From Hahella sp. HN01 (GTDB lineage: Bacteria > Pseudomonadota > Gammaproteobacteria > Pseudomonadales > Oleiphilaceae): a stretch of 64,000 bases of DNA. The stretch spans positions 1 to 64,000 of the forward strand of contig NZ_JAHMIN010000007.1 of assembly GCF_018986435.1 (NCBI RefSeq), given 5' to 3'. The position numbers were made by a program, and so were the translations under genes. Shown here in pieces: positions 1-7,902 of the stretch. Each line of letters starts with the position of its first letter. The first letter of the stretch is position 1. The notes beneath the pieces are model-generated. The model was given only the letters and a program-made list of their open reading frames with translations, searched no databases and had not been told where the DNA came from.

Positions 1-79
1 TCCGCTCCAGAAAGATTTCCCGGCGGGTCTTACGCTTTTTATTCTGGTATTCGGCTTCGGAGAAAGTCATCTGTTCCAT
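1..79 (-). CDS. IS5-family transposase, N-terminal 26 residues only
   Basis: The minus strand from 79 opens with ATG and reads MEQMTFSEAEYQNKKRKTRR and on to the window edge. This matches the basic N-terminus typical of IS5-family DDE transposases (a QMSF/QMTF-type start followed by a Lys/Arg-rich stretch). The rest of the gene lies outside the window, so integrity and catalytic residues cannot be judged. The IS5 assignment is supported by the adjoining terminal sequence and a 4-bp target duplication of the form expected for this family. Confidence 0.8.
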   Translation of the reverse strand, partial: MEQMTFSEAEYQNKKRKTRREIFLER

Positions 80-145
80 GAAAAGTGTTCCTGCTGAGTT
101 GGGCTGCCGTATTATGACTGATTCTTGGGGTTATTCAGAGGTTCC
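1..145 (-). mobile_element. IS5-family insertion sequence, one end
   Basis: Downstream of the transposase start the minus-strand sequence reaches an element end at 145; read inward it begins GGAACCTCTGAATAA, a terminal-repeat form common among IS5-type elements. The next four bases (146-149) are TTAG, which fits the YTAR target preference of IS5 elements. The other end lies beyond the left edge, so the matching repeat and second TTAG could not be seen. Confidence 0.72.
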
Positions 146-149
146 TTAG
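146..149. repeat. Putative IS target-site duplication (TTAG)
   Basis: TTAG directly abuts the IS end. Read on the minus strand it is CTAA and supplies the TAA stop of the neighbouring PilJ-domain gene. The insertion therefore appears to have landed on the stop codon without changing the protein. Confirmation needs the second copy outside the window. Confidence 0.55.
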
Positions 150-931
150 CTTTGCAGATTCTCGTAAAGGCCCGTAATTCTCTCCATATTCTTGAGCATG
201 CCTTCCGTCGTGGTGGCGATGATAAAAGGCACAAAGTTCTGGCCTTGCATCAACTGAAACCCTGAGCGAGAGAAGCTCCACTGGGAAATCACTTTGTCCA
301 GGGCGGCGTTGATGTCCTGATTGTTGGTTTTCGCCTGACGCAGCTCATGTAACGCCTGATCATATTCCTGCACGGCCTGGGTGAAACTGTCTTGTAGATC
401 CGCCTGCTCCAGATTCCAGCTCAACGCGGAGTAATAAAGCGCGATGCGCTGGGACAGCATTCGTTGTCGGCCGGAGAGGTTGATCATTTTGTTCTTGGGA
501 CTGCCCGACTGTTGCTCCAGTGACTGTACGATTTTATTGCTGAGCGCGAGAACACGCTCTCCAGCGTTGATCAGCTCAATTGCCTTGTCCTTCGCGGGCT
601 TAGCCGTCGCCAATTGACGAAACCCAGTCCACTCCTTACGCACGGACTTGAGCTGCCCCGAGATTTGCGGCGACTTGGAGTAGGCTTCCAGTTCTCCCAG
701 TTGTTGTTCGAATAAGGCGACGCTCTCTGTGAGCTGGCTTGAAGATTTATCTGGTTGAATATCCTGACCCATCAGCAAATATGACTTCACAATTCGCTGA
801 CTCAACATACGTTGGCGCCCAGCCTTGTTGATGGCTTCGTCCAGGTCGGTAATGTCTGCGATAACAATGTGGCTCCAGGAGAGTGCAAGCAGGGAGAGAA
901 CAAGCAGACTAAAGTTCCTTATATGGCGCAT
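146..931 (-). CDS. Secreted PilJ-type (type IV pili chemoreceptor N-terminal) domain protein, copy 1
   Basis: A 261-residue protein with an N-terminal signal peptide (hydrophobic stretch about residues 6-24). The mature part holds two related halves, each starting with a G-R-Q-R-M-L-S-Q-R-I motif (near residues 38 and 153). This motif is the hallmark of the PilJ N-terminal / nitrate-nitrite-sensor-like four-helix bundle. No transmembrane receptor part, HAMP or signalling domain follows, so it is a free periplasmic sensor-like protein of unknown ligand. A GAGG ribosome site precedes ATG 931. Its stop codon coincides with the IS insertion point. The paralogue at 1314-2096 is similar along its whole length and ends almost identically (LQS versus LKS), suggesting tandem duplication. 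Confidence 0.85.
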   Translation of the reverse strand: MRHIRNFSLLVLSLLALSWSHIVIADITDLDEAINKAGRQRMLSQRIVKSYLLMGQDIQPDKSSSQLTESVALFEQQLGELEAYSKSPQISGQLKSVRKEWTGFRQLATAKPAKDKAIELINAGERVLALSNKIVQSLEQQSGSPKNKMINLSGRQRMLSQRIALYYSALSWNLEQADLQDSFTQAVQEYDQALHELRQAKTNNQDINAALDKVISQWSFSRSGFQLMQGQNFVPFIIATTTEGMLKNMERITGLYENLQS

Positions 932-1313
932 ATGCGTTTACCTCATGTGATTAAATCTGGTGCAGTCTAAGTTAAAGCCTATAAATATCAGATGCTTACG
1001 GCGCGATAACTGGGTAGGTAGTTAACGCATCGCTGATCTGGCGCAAGTTAGGCGCCAAATGAACCGGAAATTTGTGGGTATGGACAAAGAGCGGTTTTTG
1101 AGAATGGCGAAAAGGCTTTTAGAAACAATAAGAAAGAGAGGAGTAGTCGCGTATTTGGATGAAGCGGAGCACTTTTACGCGATGAGCGACGCCTGCTGAA
1201 TGCGAGAGGGAAAAGAGGCTGAGTAGGCGGGAAAAAAGAGTGCGGCTTGCGCCGCACTAAACGAAGAAGACGAATAAAACAGGAACTCGGTTTAAGAGTT
1301 CAATCCTTGCGGA
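932..1313. other. Intergenic region between the PilJ-domain paralogues
   Basis: This 382-bp gap carries the upstream region of copy 1 and, near its right end, a factor-independent terminator for copy 2. The short open frames in it have no ribosome site and no recognisable domain, and one overlaps the terminator, so no gene is called. Confidence 0.6.
1232..1258 (-). terminator. Rho-independent terminator of the second PilJ-domain gene
   Basis: The 8-bp arms AGTGCGGC (1239-1246) and GCCGCACT (1251-1258) enclose a 4-nt loop. On the minus strand they are followed by C and a run of T (1232-1237). It lies about 55 bp downstream of the stop at 1314. Confidence 0.85.
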
Positions 1314-2096
1314 TTAGCTTTTCAGACCTGCGTACATGTCGGAAATCTTGCGCATGCTTTTCAGCATGCTTTCAGTGGTCGTCGCGATCACGAAGGGGAC
1401 GAAATCATGACCGTCCATTTTTTCGAAACCAGAGTGGGAGAATGACCACTGTGAAATAACTTTATCCAGCGCCTTGTTGATATCTTCGCTGTTGGCGTCC
1501 GCTTTACGCAGCTCGCTCAAACCTGCATCGTACTTTTTGACCGCGGCTTTAAAATCGTTTTCCAGGTCGGAAACGCCCAGGTTCCAGCTCATGGCAGAGT
1601 AGTACATGGCGATTTTCTGGGACAACATGCCTTGTTCGTTGGAGATATTGATCAAGCGGCCTTTGGTGCTGGCGACTTGTTTTTCCAGGTTGCTGGTGAC
1701 GCCTTGAGTCAGACTCAACAACTCTTCGCTTTGCTGAATCAGTTTCGCTGCGTTTTCCTGGTTGGGAGCGGTGGTGGCCAGTTTACGGAAAGCGGTCCAC
1801 TCTTTGCGGACGGATTTCAAATCGCGCGCCATTTCGCCTGCTTTCAAATAACCTTCCAAGTCGGACAGTTGAGATTCAAATTGCGCCACACTGTCATGTA
1901 ATTGAATCGATGATTTGTCAGGAAGAATGTCCTGACCAATCAATAAATATGCTTTAACGATTCTTTGACTCAACATTCTTTGTTGACCCGCGATGTCCAG
2001 AGCCTGATCCATGCTCGATATTTCCGCGCGAGCCAGGCCGGCGCCGAATGCGGTAAGTGTGACAAGTAAGAAACAAATCTTTCTGAACGACTGCAT
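1314..2096 (-). CDS. Secreted PilJ-type domain protein, copy 2
   Basis: A 260-residue paralogue of the preceding gene with a signal peptide (about residues 6-24, Ala-rich cleavage region). The first half has G-Q-Q-R-M-L-S-Q-R-I. The second half has the same motif in degenerate form (N-E-Q-G-M-L-S-Q-K-I), so one copy of the sensor motif is partly eroded. It is predicted to be periplasmic and helical, with no membrane anchor or output domain. It has its own terminator and lies in the same orientation as copy 1, separated by a 382-bp gap, so the two may be separately transcribed. The function is inferred only from domain resemblance. Confidence 0.85.
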   Translation of the reverse strand: MQSFRKICFLLVTLTAFGAGLARAEISSMDQALDIAGQQRMLSQRIVKAYLLIGQDILPDKSSIQLHDSVAQFESQLSDLEGYLKAGEMARDLKSVRKEWTAFRKLATTAPNQENAAKLIQQSEELLSLTQGVTSNLEKQVASTKGRLINISNEQGMLSQKIAMYYSAMSWNLGVSDLENDFKAAVKKYDAGLSELRKADANSEDINKALDKVISQWSFSHSGFEKMDGHDFVPFVIATTTESMLKSMRKISDMYAGLKS

Positions 2097-2678
2097 TAAA
2101 GTTTACCTAGTGCTAAAAATGGCGTGCATATTGAAGGATTTAGATCAAAAATCAAGCGCCAAATGGCTTTTGACATATAAGTAATTTACGAAGTCAATAG
2201 ATGTTGTTCGTTTCCTATCAAATATATGTGTCAATATGTTTTGTAACAGTGAGTTTAATGCACATTTATGTAACTAAAAGTTGCATTTCAATGAGGAAAA
2301 AGAGGCGGGTATATAATTCGTTATACTGTATTATTTTTAATAAATTTTACATTGTTTTTCTTTTACGAATTGTACGTCACGTTTTTATCGCCATGCGTAT
2401 TCGTAGTTATGTTTGAAAAAACATCAATGGATGGCTGTTTTTTTGATTAAAAAAGCGACCGGACTTTCGCTGACATATTCCGCGTCTTGGTCTATAGATG
2501 AATAAAATTAGTCCTGATAACAAAACATTATAAAAAATATGAAGGGCGTTTGAGTCGGGTTGACGCTAGCTTCAGTATCCGGTCACGCGCGCGGCGGGAC
2601 GCCTTTTCCCAAAACGAGTAAGAACCAAGGCGAGGCTGCGGTGACTGTCGGCAATAACGAGTTTAAGGAGACGACAAG
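2097..2678. other. AT-rich intergenic region, no gene called
   Basis: This 582-bp stretch is visibly richer in A and T than its surroundings, especially 2150-2450. The only open frame of note (71 codons, 2201-2416) lacks a ribosome site and has a composition expected of random AT-rich DNA. The region must contain the promoters of the PilJ-domain copy 2 (minus) and the deamidase-like gene (plus). No single promoter stands out. Confidence 0.5.
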
Positions 2679-3362
2679 ATGGCCCTGGCGGATATTTTTA
2701 AACAGAATGCGAACAAGTCAATTACCGTGACCGGCGCGGAATCCTCAAATATTTCTCACGCTACCTACAGCGTCAAATGCAACAACATCCAACGCAACTG
2801 CTATCTGGTGAACCAGCTTGAGCGGGCCAACCTGCAAGAAGGCGCACATGTGGCTGGCGGAAATACGGTCACAGTCGCCACTGCTCACAATGGTAACTGC
2901 TATTGGTTGCCATGGCGCGGGTGGCGGGCTGTCGCCGGACAGCTTCAGGGGGCGTGTAACTTCTTCGTCACCGCCAATCTGACCGGGTGCTGCTTTGTTG
3001 TATCTGGTAATCAGGTATCTCCCTTTGTCGTCCATATGAACTGCCAGCCAGCTAACGAAGGCTTGGTGAGCTTCCCCAACAGTGGAGATATCAAGGAATA
3101 TAACTTTGATCTGCAAGCGGCGCAGGATCAGTTCTATGGGCAAGTCACCGAGCAATTGATCACTAACAATGTGATTGCACACGCTGGTCTGCAGATGTTG
3201 AAACCAAGTGATTACGGGGCCAAAGCGAGAGAAGGTTACGGGACGCCCACGAGCGTCTTTGGCGTCCGCACAGGGGGGCTGTGGACCTTCTATTACAACG
3301 TAGGTAAAGGCGGCGGACCTGGCATTACCCGTGAACTGTTCCCGAATTTCCAACCTCTCTGA
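2679..3362 (+). CDS. Candidate BLF1/CNF1-like glutamine deamidase toxin
   Basis: A 227-residue protein with a strong AAGGAG site 8 nt before ATG and no signal peptide. Residues 76-79 read WLPW, followed by FF (95-96), T98, the motif LTGC (101-104) and H119. Known family facts: Burkholderia lethal factor 1 has WLPW about 30 residues before FFTYYLSGC with catalytic C94 and H106, and CNF1 uses an LSGC-type Cys (C866) and H881, 15 residues apart. Here C104 and H119 are also exactly 15 apart and T98 lies where BLF1 has T88. I infer a Cys-His deamidase of host glutamines, or an anti-bacterial relative. A second Cys (C105) directly follows the predicted nucleophile. With no export signal, delivery by a contact-dependent system or by lysis is possible. 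No immunity gene is evident. An unrelated protein with a chance match is the alternative. Confidence 0.55.
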   Translation: MALADIFKQNANKSITVTGAESSNISHATYSVKCNNIQRNCYLVNQLERANLQEGAHVAGGNTVTVATAHNGNCYWLPWRGWRAVAGQLQGACNFFVTANLTGCCFVVSGNQVSPFVVHMNCQPANEGLVSFPNSGDIKEYNFDLQAAQDQFYGQVTEQLITNNVIAHAGLQMLKPSDYGAKAREGYGTPTSVFGVRTGGLWTFYYNVGKGGGPGITRELFPNFQPL

Positions 3363-3392
3363 CAGCGCGCTTTCATTTCACGTATTTGCACC

Positions 3393-3412
3393 GCCGGCGA
3401 CTCAACGCCGGC
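3393..3412 (+). terminator. Hairpin after the deamidase-like gene
   Basis: GCCGGCG (3393-3399) and CGCCGGC (3406-3412) form a 7-bp GC stem with a 6-nt loop, about 30 bp after the stop. The T-run follows only after an 11-nt gap (TTTTCC), so termination may be weak. Confidence 0.45.
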
Positions 3413-3613
3413 CTGCCTCTGCGTTTTCCTTGATCCTTCATCTCAACCTATCTCAGCGCCTTACATTACAGTCATTGGCGTCCCGTTTATAAACCCATAG
3501 GTTAGTGGCATAATCCCGACGGCAATCAACAGGTTGCCGCCATGCAGGCATGGGAGCGCCATCCACGCGTTGCGCGATGAGATGGAAAATGGAAAACACG
3601 GAAAGCTTTTGTT

Positions 3614-4369
3614 ATGAAGAATTTGCTGATTGTCGGTAATGGAGAGGCCTTCTCGGAAGAGTGCAACACCTCATTCCTGTTGCAGTCCGCCGATAGCTCC
3701 ATTCTTATCGACTGCGGTTATCAGGTTCCACCCCGCTTATGGGCGGGCGATTTGCACCAGAATATTGATCTGGTTTTGCTGACCCACCACCATGCGGACC
3801 ACTCCTTCGGAGTCGTACCTTTGCTGGTCCGCTATCTGGAAGAAAAAAGAACCCGCCCCCTGAAGATCTGGGGACCGGCGGGCACGGAAAGTTTCATTAA
3901 AAGTCTCCTTGAGCACGGCTACCCTGGCGTGTCCAAGTATTTCAAGTACACGATTGAGTTCGCCGAGTTCGACACCCTGGACAGTAAAAAATACGGGGAT
4001 GTTTCCATTCGCTGCGCGCCCACCGTACACTCTATCCCGAACTTATTGTATCGACTGGATTTTGACGGCCGCTCCTTCTCCATATCCGGAGATGGCAAGC
4101 TGACGCCGGAAGCCGTTGAGCTGATTCAAGGCGTCGAACTGCATTTGCAGGAAGTCTACGAGCTTAACAACAACATCCCCAGTCACTATTCATTCAGCGA
4201 AGTGCTGCAACTTGCTCAATCCGACGTGGCCGCCAGTGTTGGCGTCACTCATATGTGCCGGAATGAAATCAGCGTGATTACTGAGACCTACGATAAGTTA
4301 GTAAGGGAGAATGAGATTGAAAAGGACAGACTGTTTATCACCCGTTCGGGGCAAACTTTCGAATTTTAA
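3614..4369 (+). CDS. MBL-fold metallohydrolase (RNase Z-like subfamily)
   Basis: A 251-residue cytoplasmic protein. The metallo-beta-lactamase metal motif HxHxDH is at H58-H60-D62-H63 (LTHHHADH). Further candidate ligands are the His in APTVHS (about 138), the Asp of SGDG (about 160) and the His of VTHMC (about 219). The start GNGEAFSEECNTSFLL followed by ILIDCG matches the lactamase_B_2/RNase Z-like arrangement. The substrate cannot be told from sequence. Its last 59 bp overlap, in another frame, the start of the next gene, which implies co-expression. RNase Z/arylsulfatase-like hydrolase is the closest family-level description. Confidence 0.8.
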   Translation: MKNLLIVGNGEAFSEECNTSFLLQSADSSILIDCGYQVPPRLWAGDLHQNIDLVLLTHHHADHSFGVVPLLVRYLEEKRTRPLKIWGPAGTESFIKSLLEHGYPGVSKYFKYTIEFAEFDTLDSKKYGDVSIRCAPTVHSIPNLLYRLDFDGRSFSISGDGKLTPEAVELIQGVELHLQEVYELNNNIPSHYSFSEVLQLAQSDVAASVGVTHMCRNEISVITETYDKLVRENEIEKDRLFITRSGQTFEF

Positions 4370-5174
4370 AACCTGCGCGCTACTGACGGCCGGCGTTTGG
4401 GCGCTGTCGCTCAACGTCGCCGCCAAGGAAATCTTCGTCATCAATAAAAACGCCGCGGACTATCGCGTGGTGGAGACGAACAAAAGCGCCAAACGCATCG
4501 ACGTATATTCCAATACGCCGCACCGATACCTGAACAGTGAGAAAAAGGAGCACGTTTTCACCGGTGTGCCTGTGAGCGAGCTGCCGCCCAAGGAGTGGCG
4601 TTACGATAACGTTTACTTCATTGGCGACGACGACTACATCACGTTCATGCCCGCGCAGATCGCCAACAATCCGCAAACCATCCTGGCGAGCGCCAAGGAC
4701 GCCGCGCCGTTAAGTAAGAGAGATGGTGAAGTTCAGGTCATTCTGCCCACTCGCGAGGAAGCAAAGGTGGAAGATAAGTATCTGAAAAAGGCCGCTTTTT
4801 GGGCCTGGTATGTGAAGGCGGTGGTGTATGGCGAACTGGACAACCGGCTGCAATATGGCGGCGCTTCCATCGACATGAGCAACGTTATTGGCGCGCCTGC
4901 GGAAGCCTATAAGGCCCCTTCCGTATTTTCCTATGATCCTATCGCTTGCCCGGATACCTATCAGGTGTCGGTAAAAGATCTGGACCCGGGATTTGATAAA
5001 GGCAAAGTCGAATTCCTGCAATTGAACGGCAATCAGCGGACGTATGGCGCGGGAGACGTCATGCTGATTTTCTCCAAGGAGGATACGGCGCTGCCTATTG
5101 AGTGCGGCGGCCCCTATGCGGTGCGCAAGGGCGAAGAGTATATCTACAGCGTATATTCTTTTAAGGGAATTTAA
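4311..5174 (+). CDS. Periplasmic molybdopterin-oxidoreductase-like protein (degenerate)
   Basis: A 287-residue protein with a basic leader and hydrophobic segment ending near VAA|KE, read as a signal peptide. The mature portion has the order FTGVPVSEL, then GDDDYITF, then a segment ending in a PLSKRDGEVQVILP-like strand. This resembles the small oxidoreductase molybdopterin-binding (sulfite-oxidase fold) proteins found beside sensor kinases. No twin-arginine motif and no clear cofactor Cys were seen in that domain, so it may be a non-catalytic sensory relative. The ATG at 4311 follows AAGGGAG at very short spacing and overlaps the previous gene. The C-terminal half (about 190-287) contains two Cys that may pair. 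Its position just before a sensor kinase suggests a partner role. Confidence 0.5.
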   Translation: MRLKRTDCLSPVRGKLSNFKTCALLTAGVWALSLNVAAKEIFVINKNAADYRVVETNKSAKRIDVYSNTPHRYLNSEKKEHVFTGVPVSELPPKEWRYDNVYFIGDDDYITFMPAQIANNPQTILASAKDAAPLSKRDGEVQVILPTREEAKVEDKYLKKAAFWAWYVKAVVYGELDNRLQYGGASIDMSNVIGAPAEAYKAPSVFSYDPIACPDTYQVSVKDLDPGFDKGKVEFLQLNGNQRTYGAGDVMLIFSKEDTALPIECGGPYAVRKGEEYIYSVYSFKGI

Positions 5175-5200
5175 TCAGCTAACAAAGTGCGTCTAACAAT

Positions 5201-6667
5201 ATGGATAGTTTTAGAAAGTACTCGTTTCAGCGTTGCATCAAGTTTACGGTTTTGGTCGCTTTGTTTGGATTCGCGGTGTCCTTTTTCGTACACCAATATC
5301 AGGTGCTGGCGAACTCGATCAAGGTCTCCGATCAGACTTCCGGGTTGATTAACCGACAGCATATTTCCGTGCTGCTTGGACGGGGCAACTTTGTCCATAT
5401 TGAAGACGCCTTGGCGCAGCTGGTTAAGGAGAGCCCTCTGCTGTTCGCCTATGTGCTGGACGCCGACGGCAAGGTGGCGGCGACCAGTCACAAATCCGCA
5501 GCGGTGGACGTTCCCTGCTGTTATGACTGGGAGAACCTTGAGGATAGCGCGTTTAAGTTTGAGGGGACGCCTGCGGCGCCTTTCGAGGCGGTAGCGGATG
5601 GCGTTTCCTTCATTCGCAAAGTAACGCCAGTGCTTGAGCACTCCTCGGGAGAAGAAATCGGTTCCCTGGTGACCTTTCTCGTACCACGGATGATCAAGCG
5701 TGAGCATCTCGTGGATACTCTGATTATCAGTTCCATGGCGCTGATTTTTATCCTGGCGACCGGTGTGGCGCTTTCGCTGTTATTGTCGCGGGCGCTGACC
5801 GCCCCGGTGAGGGAGCTGACGCGCTTTGTCGACTCTGTGGACGACACTGACGCCAAGGAAGAGTTAAGCCGACTGGGATCACATCAATTCGCCGGCAGCA
5901 ACATTGTGGAGATACGGCAGTTGCTGCAGTCGTTTCTGGCCTACCGCGAAAAAATTCTTGATCACAAGAATATCCTCGAAGCGCAGGTGCGCGAGAGAAC
6001 TCATGCCCTTGAAGTGGCGGTTGAGGAAAATCGCATGCTCGGGAAGACGCTGCGTACTGCGTTGGAAGGCGAGCGTAAGCTCATCGCCCAGGAAATTCAC
6101 GACAACTTCAACGCCACGCTGGTCGCTATCAAGATGTACTCCCAGAAAATTGAGCAGTTGGCTCGGGAGGGTGGCGAAGACGCGCAGATCGCCAGCATGG
6201 GAAGGAAAATTACATCCATCGTCACGGATGCCTATAGCTCGGCCAGAAGTCTGGTTTCCCGGCTGCGACCCGAGATTATCGATACGCTGGGCTTGGGCGG
6301 CGCCCTGGAGGAACTGGTCAACAATTACAATCAGTCCTCAAATGGGTGTTCGTTTATGCTGTCGATTGGCGACCACTGCGACAATCTGGATGAAGAGCGC
6401 AATATCGGCATTTATCGCATCGTGCAGGAAGCTGTCACCAATGCGGTTAAGCATGCCTCGGCGAAAGAAGTGGCGATTTCCTTACACCGGCCCAAAGATT
6501 ATGAGCTGGTGATTCAGGATGATGGCGTGGGCTTCAAGTCCTCCCAGGATAAGGACGCGGGCATCGGGTTGATCTCCATGCGCGAACGCGCCATGAGTCT
6601 GGGCGGGCGCTTCGAGTCGGAAAACACCCAGGCGGGCGCCCGCATCAAAGTGTCTATTCCCGCCTAA
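5201..6667 (+). CDS. NarL/UhpB-type sensor histidine kinase, orphan
   Basis: A 488-residue inner-membrane kinase. TM1 is about residues 14-31 and TM2 about 171-196. Between them is a periplasmic Cache-like region with a Cys pair (CC, 106-107). A HAMP-like linker and coiled coil follow (about 197-290). The HisKA_3 motif ERKLIAQEIHDN gives phospho-acceptor H300. The HATPase domain includes the N-box (EAVTNAVKHA, about 411-420) and DDGVGF (about 450). Family members phosphorylate LuxR-type response regulators, but none is adjacent; the next gene is a convergent GlxA-type regulator overlapping the stop by 4 bp. The gap to the molybdopterin-like gene is 26 bp, so the three genes 3614-6667 may form one transcript. 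Confidence 0.9.
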   Translation: MDSFRKYSFQRCIKFTVLVALFGFAVSFFVHQYQVLANSIKVSDQTSGLINRQHISVLLGRGNFVHIEDALAQLVKESPLLFAYVLDADGKVAATSHKSAAVDVPCCYDWENLEDSAFKFEGTPAAPFEAVADGVSFIRKVTPVLEHSSGEEIGSLVTFLVPRMIKREHLVDTLIISSMALIFILATGVALSLLLSRALTAPVRELTRFVDSVDDTDAKEELSRLGSHQFAGSNIVEIRQLLQSFLAYREKILDHKNILEAQVRERTHALEVAVEENRMLGKTLRTALEGERKLIAQEIHDNFNATLVAIKMYSQKIEQLAREGGEDAQIASMGRKITSIVTDAYSSARSLVSRLRPEIIDTLGLGGALEELVNNYNQSSNGCSFMLSIGDHCDNLDEERNIGIYRIVQEAVTNAVKHASAKEVAISLHRPKDYELVIQDDGVGFKSSQDKDAGIGLISMRERAMSLGGRFESENTQAGARIKVSIPA

Positions 6668-7707
6668 ATGCGCCTTTCCAGAGCAGGTATGCCGACTCGT
6701 GGCGGTGTTACATAACTGAAGCGTTTGCGGTATTGCTCCATCGTGCATCCGGTGGCTCGTTTAAAGAGTCGCCGGAACGAACTGATATCCTCGTACCCGA
6801 CCTCCCAGATAATTTCATTCGATGACTTGAGCGTCGTCTCCAATTGGTGCTTCACCGCTTCCACCCTTAATTGTTGCAGGTAATTGATCGGATTCTCGCC
6901 GGTGGCTTCCTTGAAGCGGCGTTTGAATGTGCGTCCTCCCAGTCCGGCCAAGGCCGCTACATCGTCCACGGAAAAATGCTCAGCGTAGTGAGACTCCATC
7001 CACTCCTGCGCTTTTTTCACGGCGTTGTCTTTGTGGGACTTGTAGCCATAGAAGGTGATGTAAGGCGTTTGTTGTTGGCGTTTGCTGTCAAACAGGTGCA
7101 GTTTGGACACCGCTGACGCCAGCCCTTGGCCCGCGAAACGTTCGATCAGATGAAAGCTGAGATCGATATAGGCGGTGGCGCCGCCGGCGCAAATGATGTC
7201 GCCGCTATCGATGAGCAATCGATCTATGTCCAACCTGATTTCCGGGTAGCGCTGGCGGAAATGTTCTGCAGCGCGCCAGTGGGTGGTGACGGTTTTGCCT
7301 TCCAGAAGTCCGGCTTCGGCCAGAACGAAGCTGCCAGTGCAGGCGCTGGCGACGATGGTCCCGCGTTCGGTATGGCGGCGTAGCCATTCATAAGCGTCAT
7401 GAAATTGCGCCAGATGTTCCGGCAGGGTGGCGCCGGCGGTGATGGCCTCAATTGCGGATGCGACGATAATCAAATCCGGCTCTACTGACTCGAACGCCGC
7501 ATTCGGCGCAATGGCCATGCCGTTGTAGGCAGTAACGGGCTGGTCATTCTGCGTCACGACTTTGATGTTGAAGTACGGCTCCAAAGGGCGTTTGCCGGCG
7601 GCGCCGGACAGTCGGGCGTGACAGTAATTCGCTGTCGTGAATATATCCAGAATGCCATGCACAGAGGCGGCGGCGCAGTGGGGAAGGGCGAGTAAAACGA
7701 TCTTCAT
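6664..7707 (-). CDS. GlxA-type transcriptional regulator (DJ-1/PfpI plus AraC HTH)
   Basis: A 347-residue protein from ATG 7707, chosen because AAGGAG lies 6 nt upstream; an ATG at 7722 overlaps that ribosome site. Residues about 1-190 form a DJ-1/PfpI (class I glutamine amidotransferase-like) domain with a Cys in the nucleophile-elbow region (ASACTGSFVLAEAG). The C-terminal 100 residues are two AraC-type helix-turn-helix motifs (VDDVAALAGLGGRTFKRRFK, then a WEVGYEDISSFRRLFKRATG-like segment). The family includes regulators of amine and betaine catabolism. It is divergent from an alpha/beta hydrolase with a 195-bp shared upstream region, so that hydrolase is a likely target. Confidence 0.88.
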   Translation of the reverse strand: MKIVLLALPHCAAASVHGILDIFTTANYCHARLSGAAGKRPLEPYFNIKVVTQNDQPVTAYNGMAIAPNAAFESVEPDLIIVASAIEAITAGATLPEHLAQFHDAYEWLRRHTERGTIVASACTGSFVLAEAGLLEGKTVTTHWRAAEHFRQRYPEIRLDIDRLLIDSGDIICAGGATAYIDLSFHLIERFAGQGLASAVSKLHLFDSKRQQQTPYITFYGYKSHKDNAVKKAQEWMESHYAEHFSVDDVAALAGLGGRTFKRRFKEATGENPINYLQQLRVEAVKHQLETTLKSSNEIIWEVGYEDISSFRRLFKRATGCTMEQYRKRFSYVTPPRVGIPALERRI

Positions 7708-7902
7708 GGGCGACTCCTTCATCCAATTCGGCAGTGAAAAAAGAAAAGATGAAATGTCATAAAAAGCAATTTAAGTGTCAAATATGACACTCCCGCTAAT
7801 GCATTGCAAACCTTATCTTGTAGTCATAGCCGCTGCGACAAGGCCACGAAAAAAAGGCGTGACGCAGGCGATTGTATCCAGCAAGTTAAGAGGAGAAGTC
7901 CC

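Noticed and set aside
1048-1257. 69-codon minus-strand frame between the PilJ paralogues
   Set aside because: It starts inside a terminator and is low-complexity Ser/Pro/Arg with no ribosome site.
2201-2416. 71-codon plus-strand frame in the AT-rich gap
   Set aside because: No ribosome site, no domain, and amino-acid content (Ile, Val, Phe, Tyr, Arg) typical of translated AT-rich non-coding DNA.
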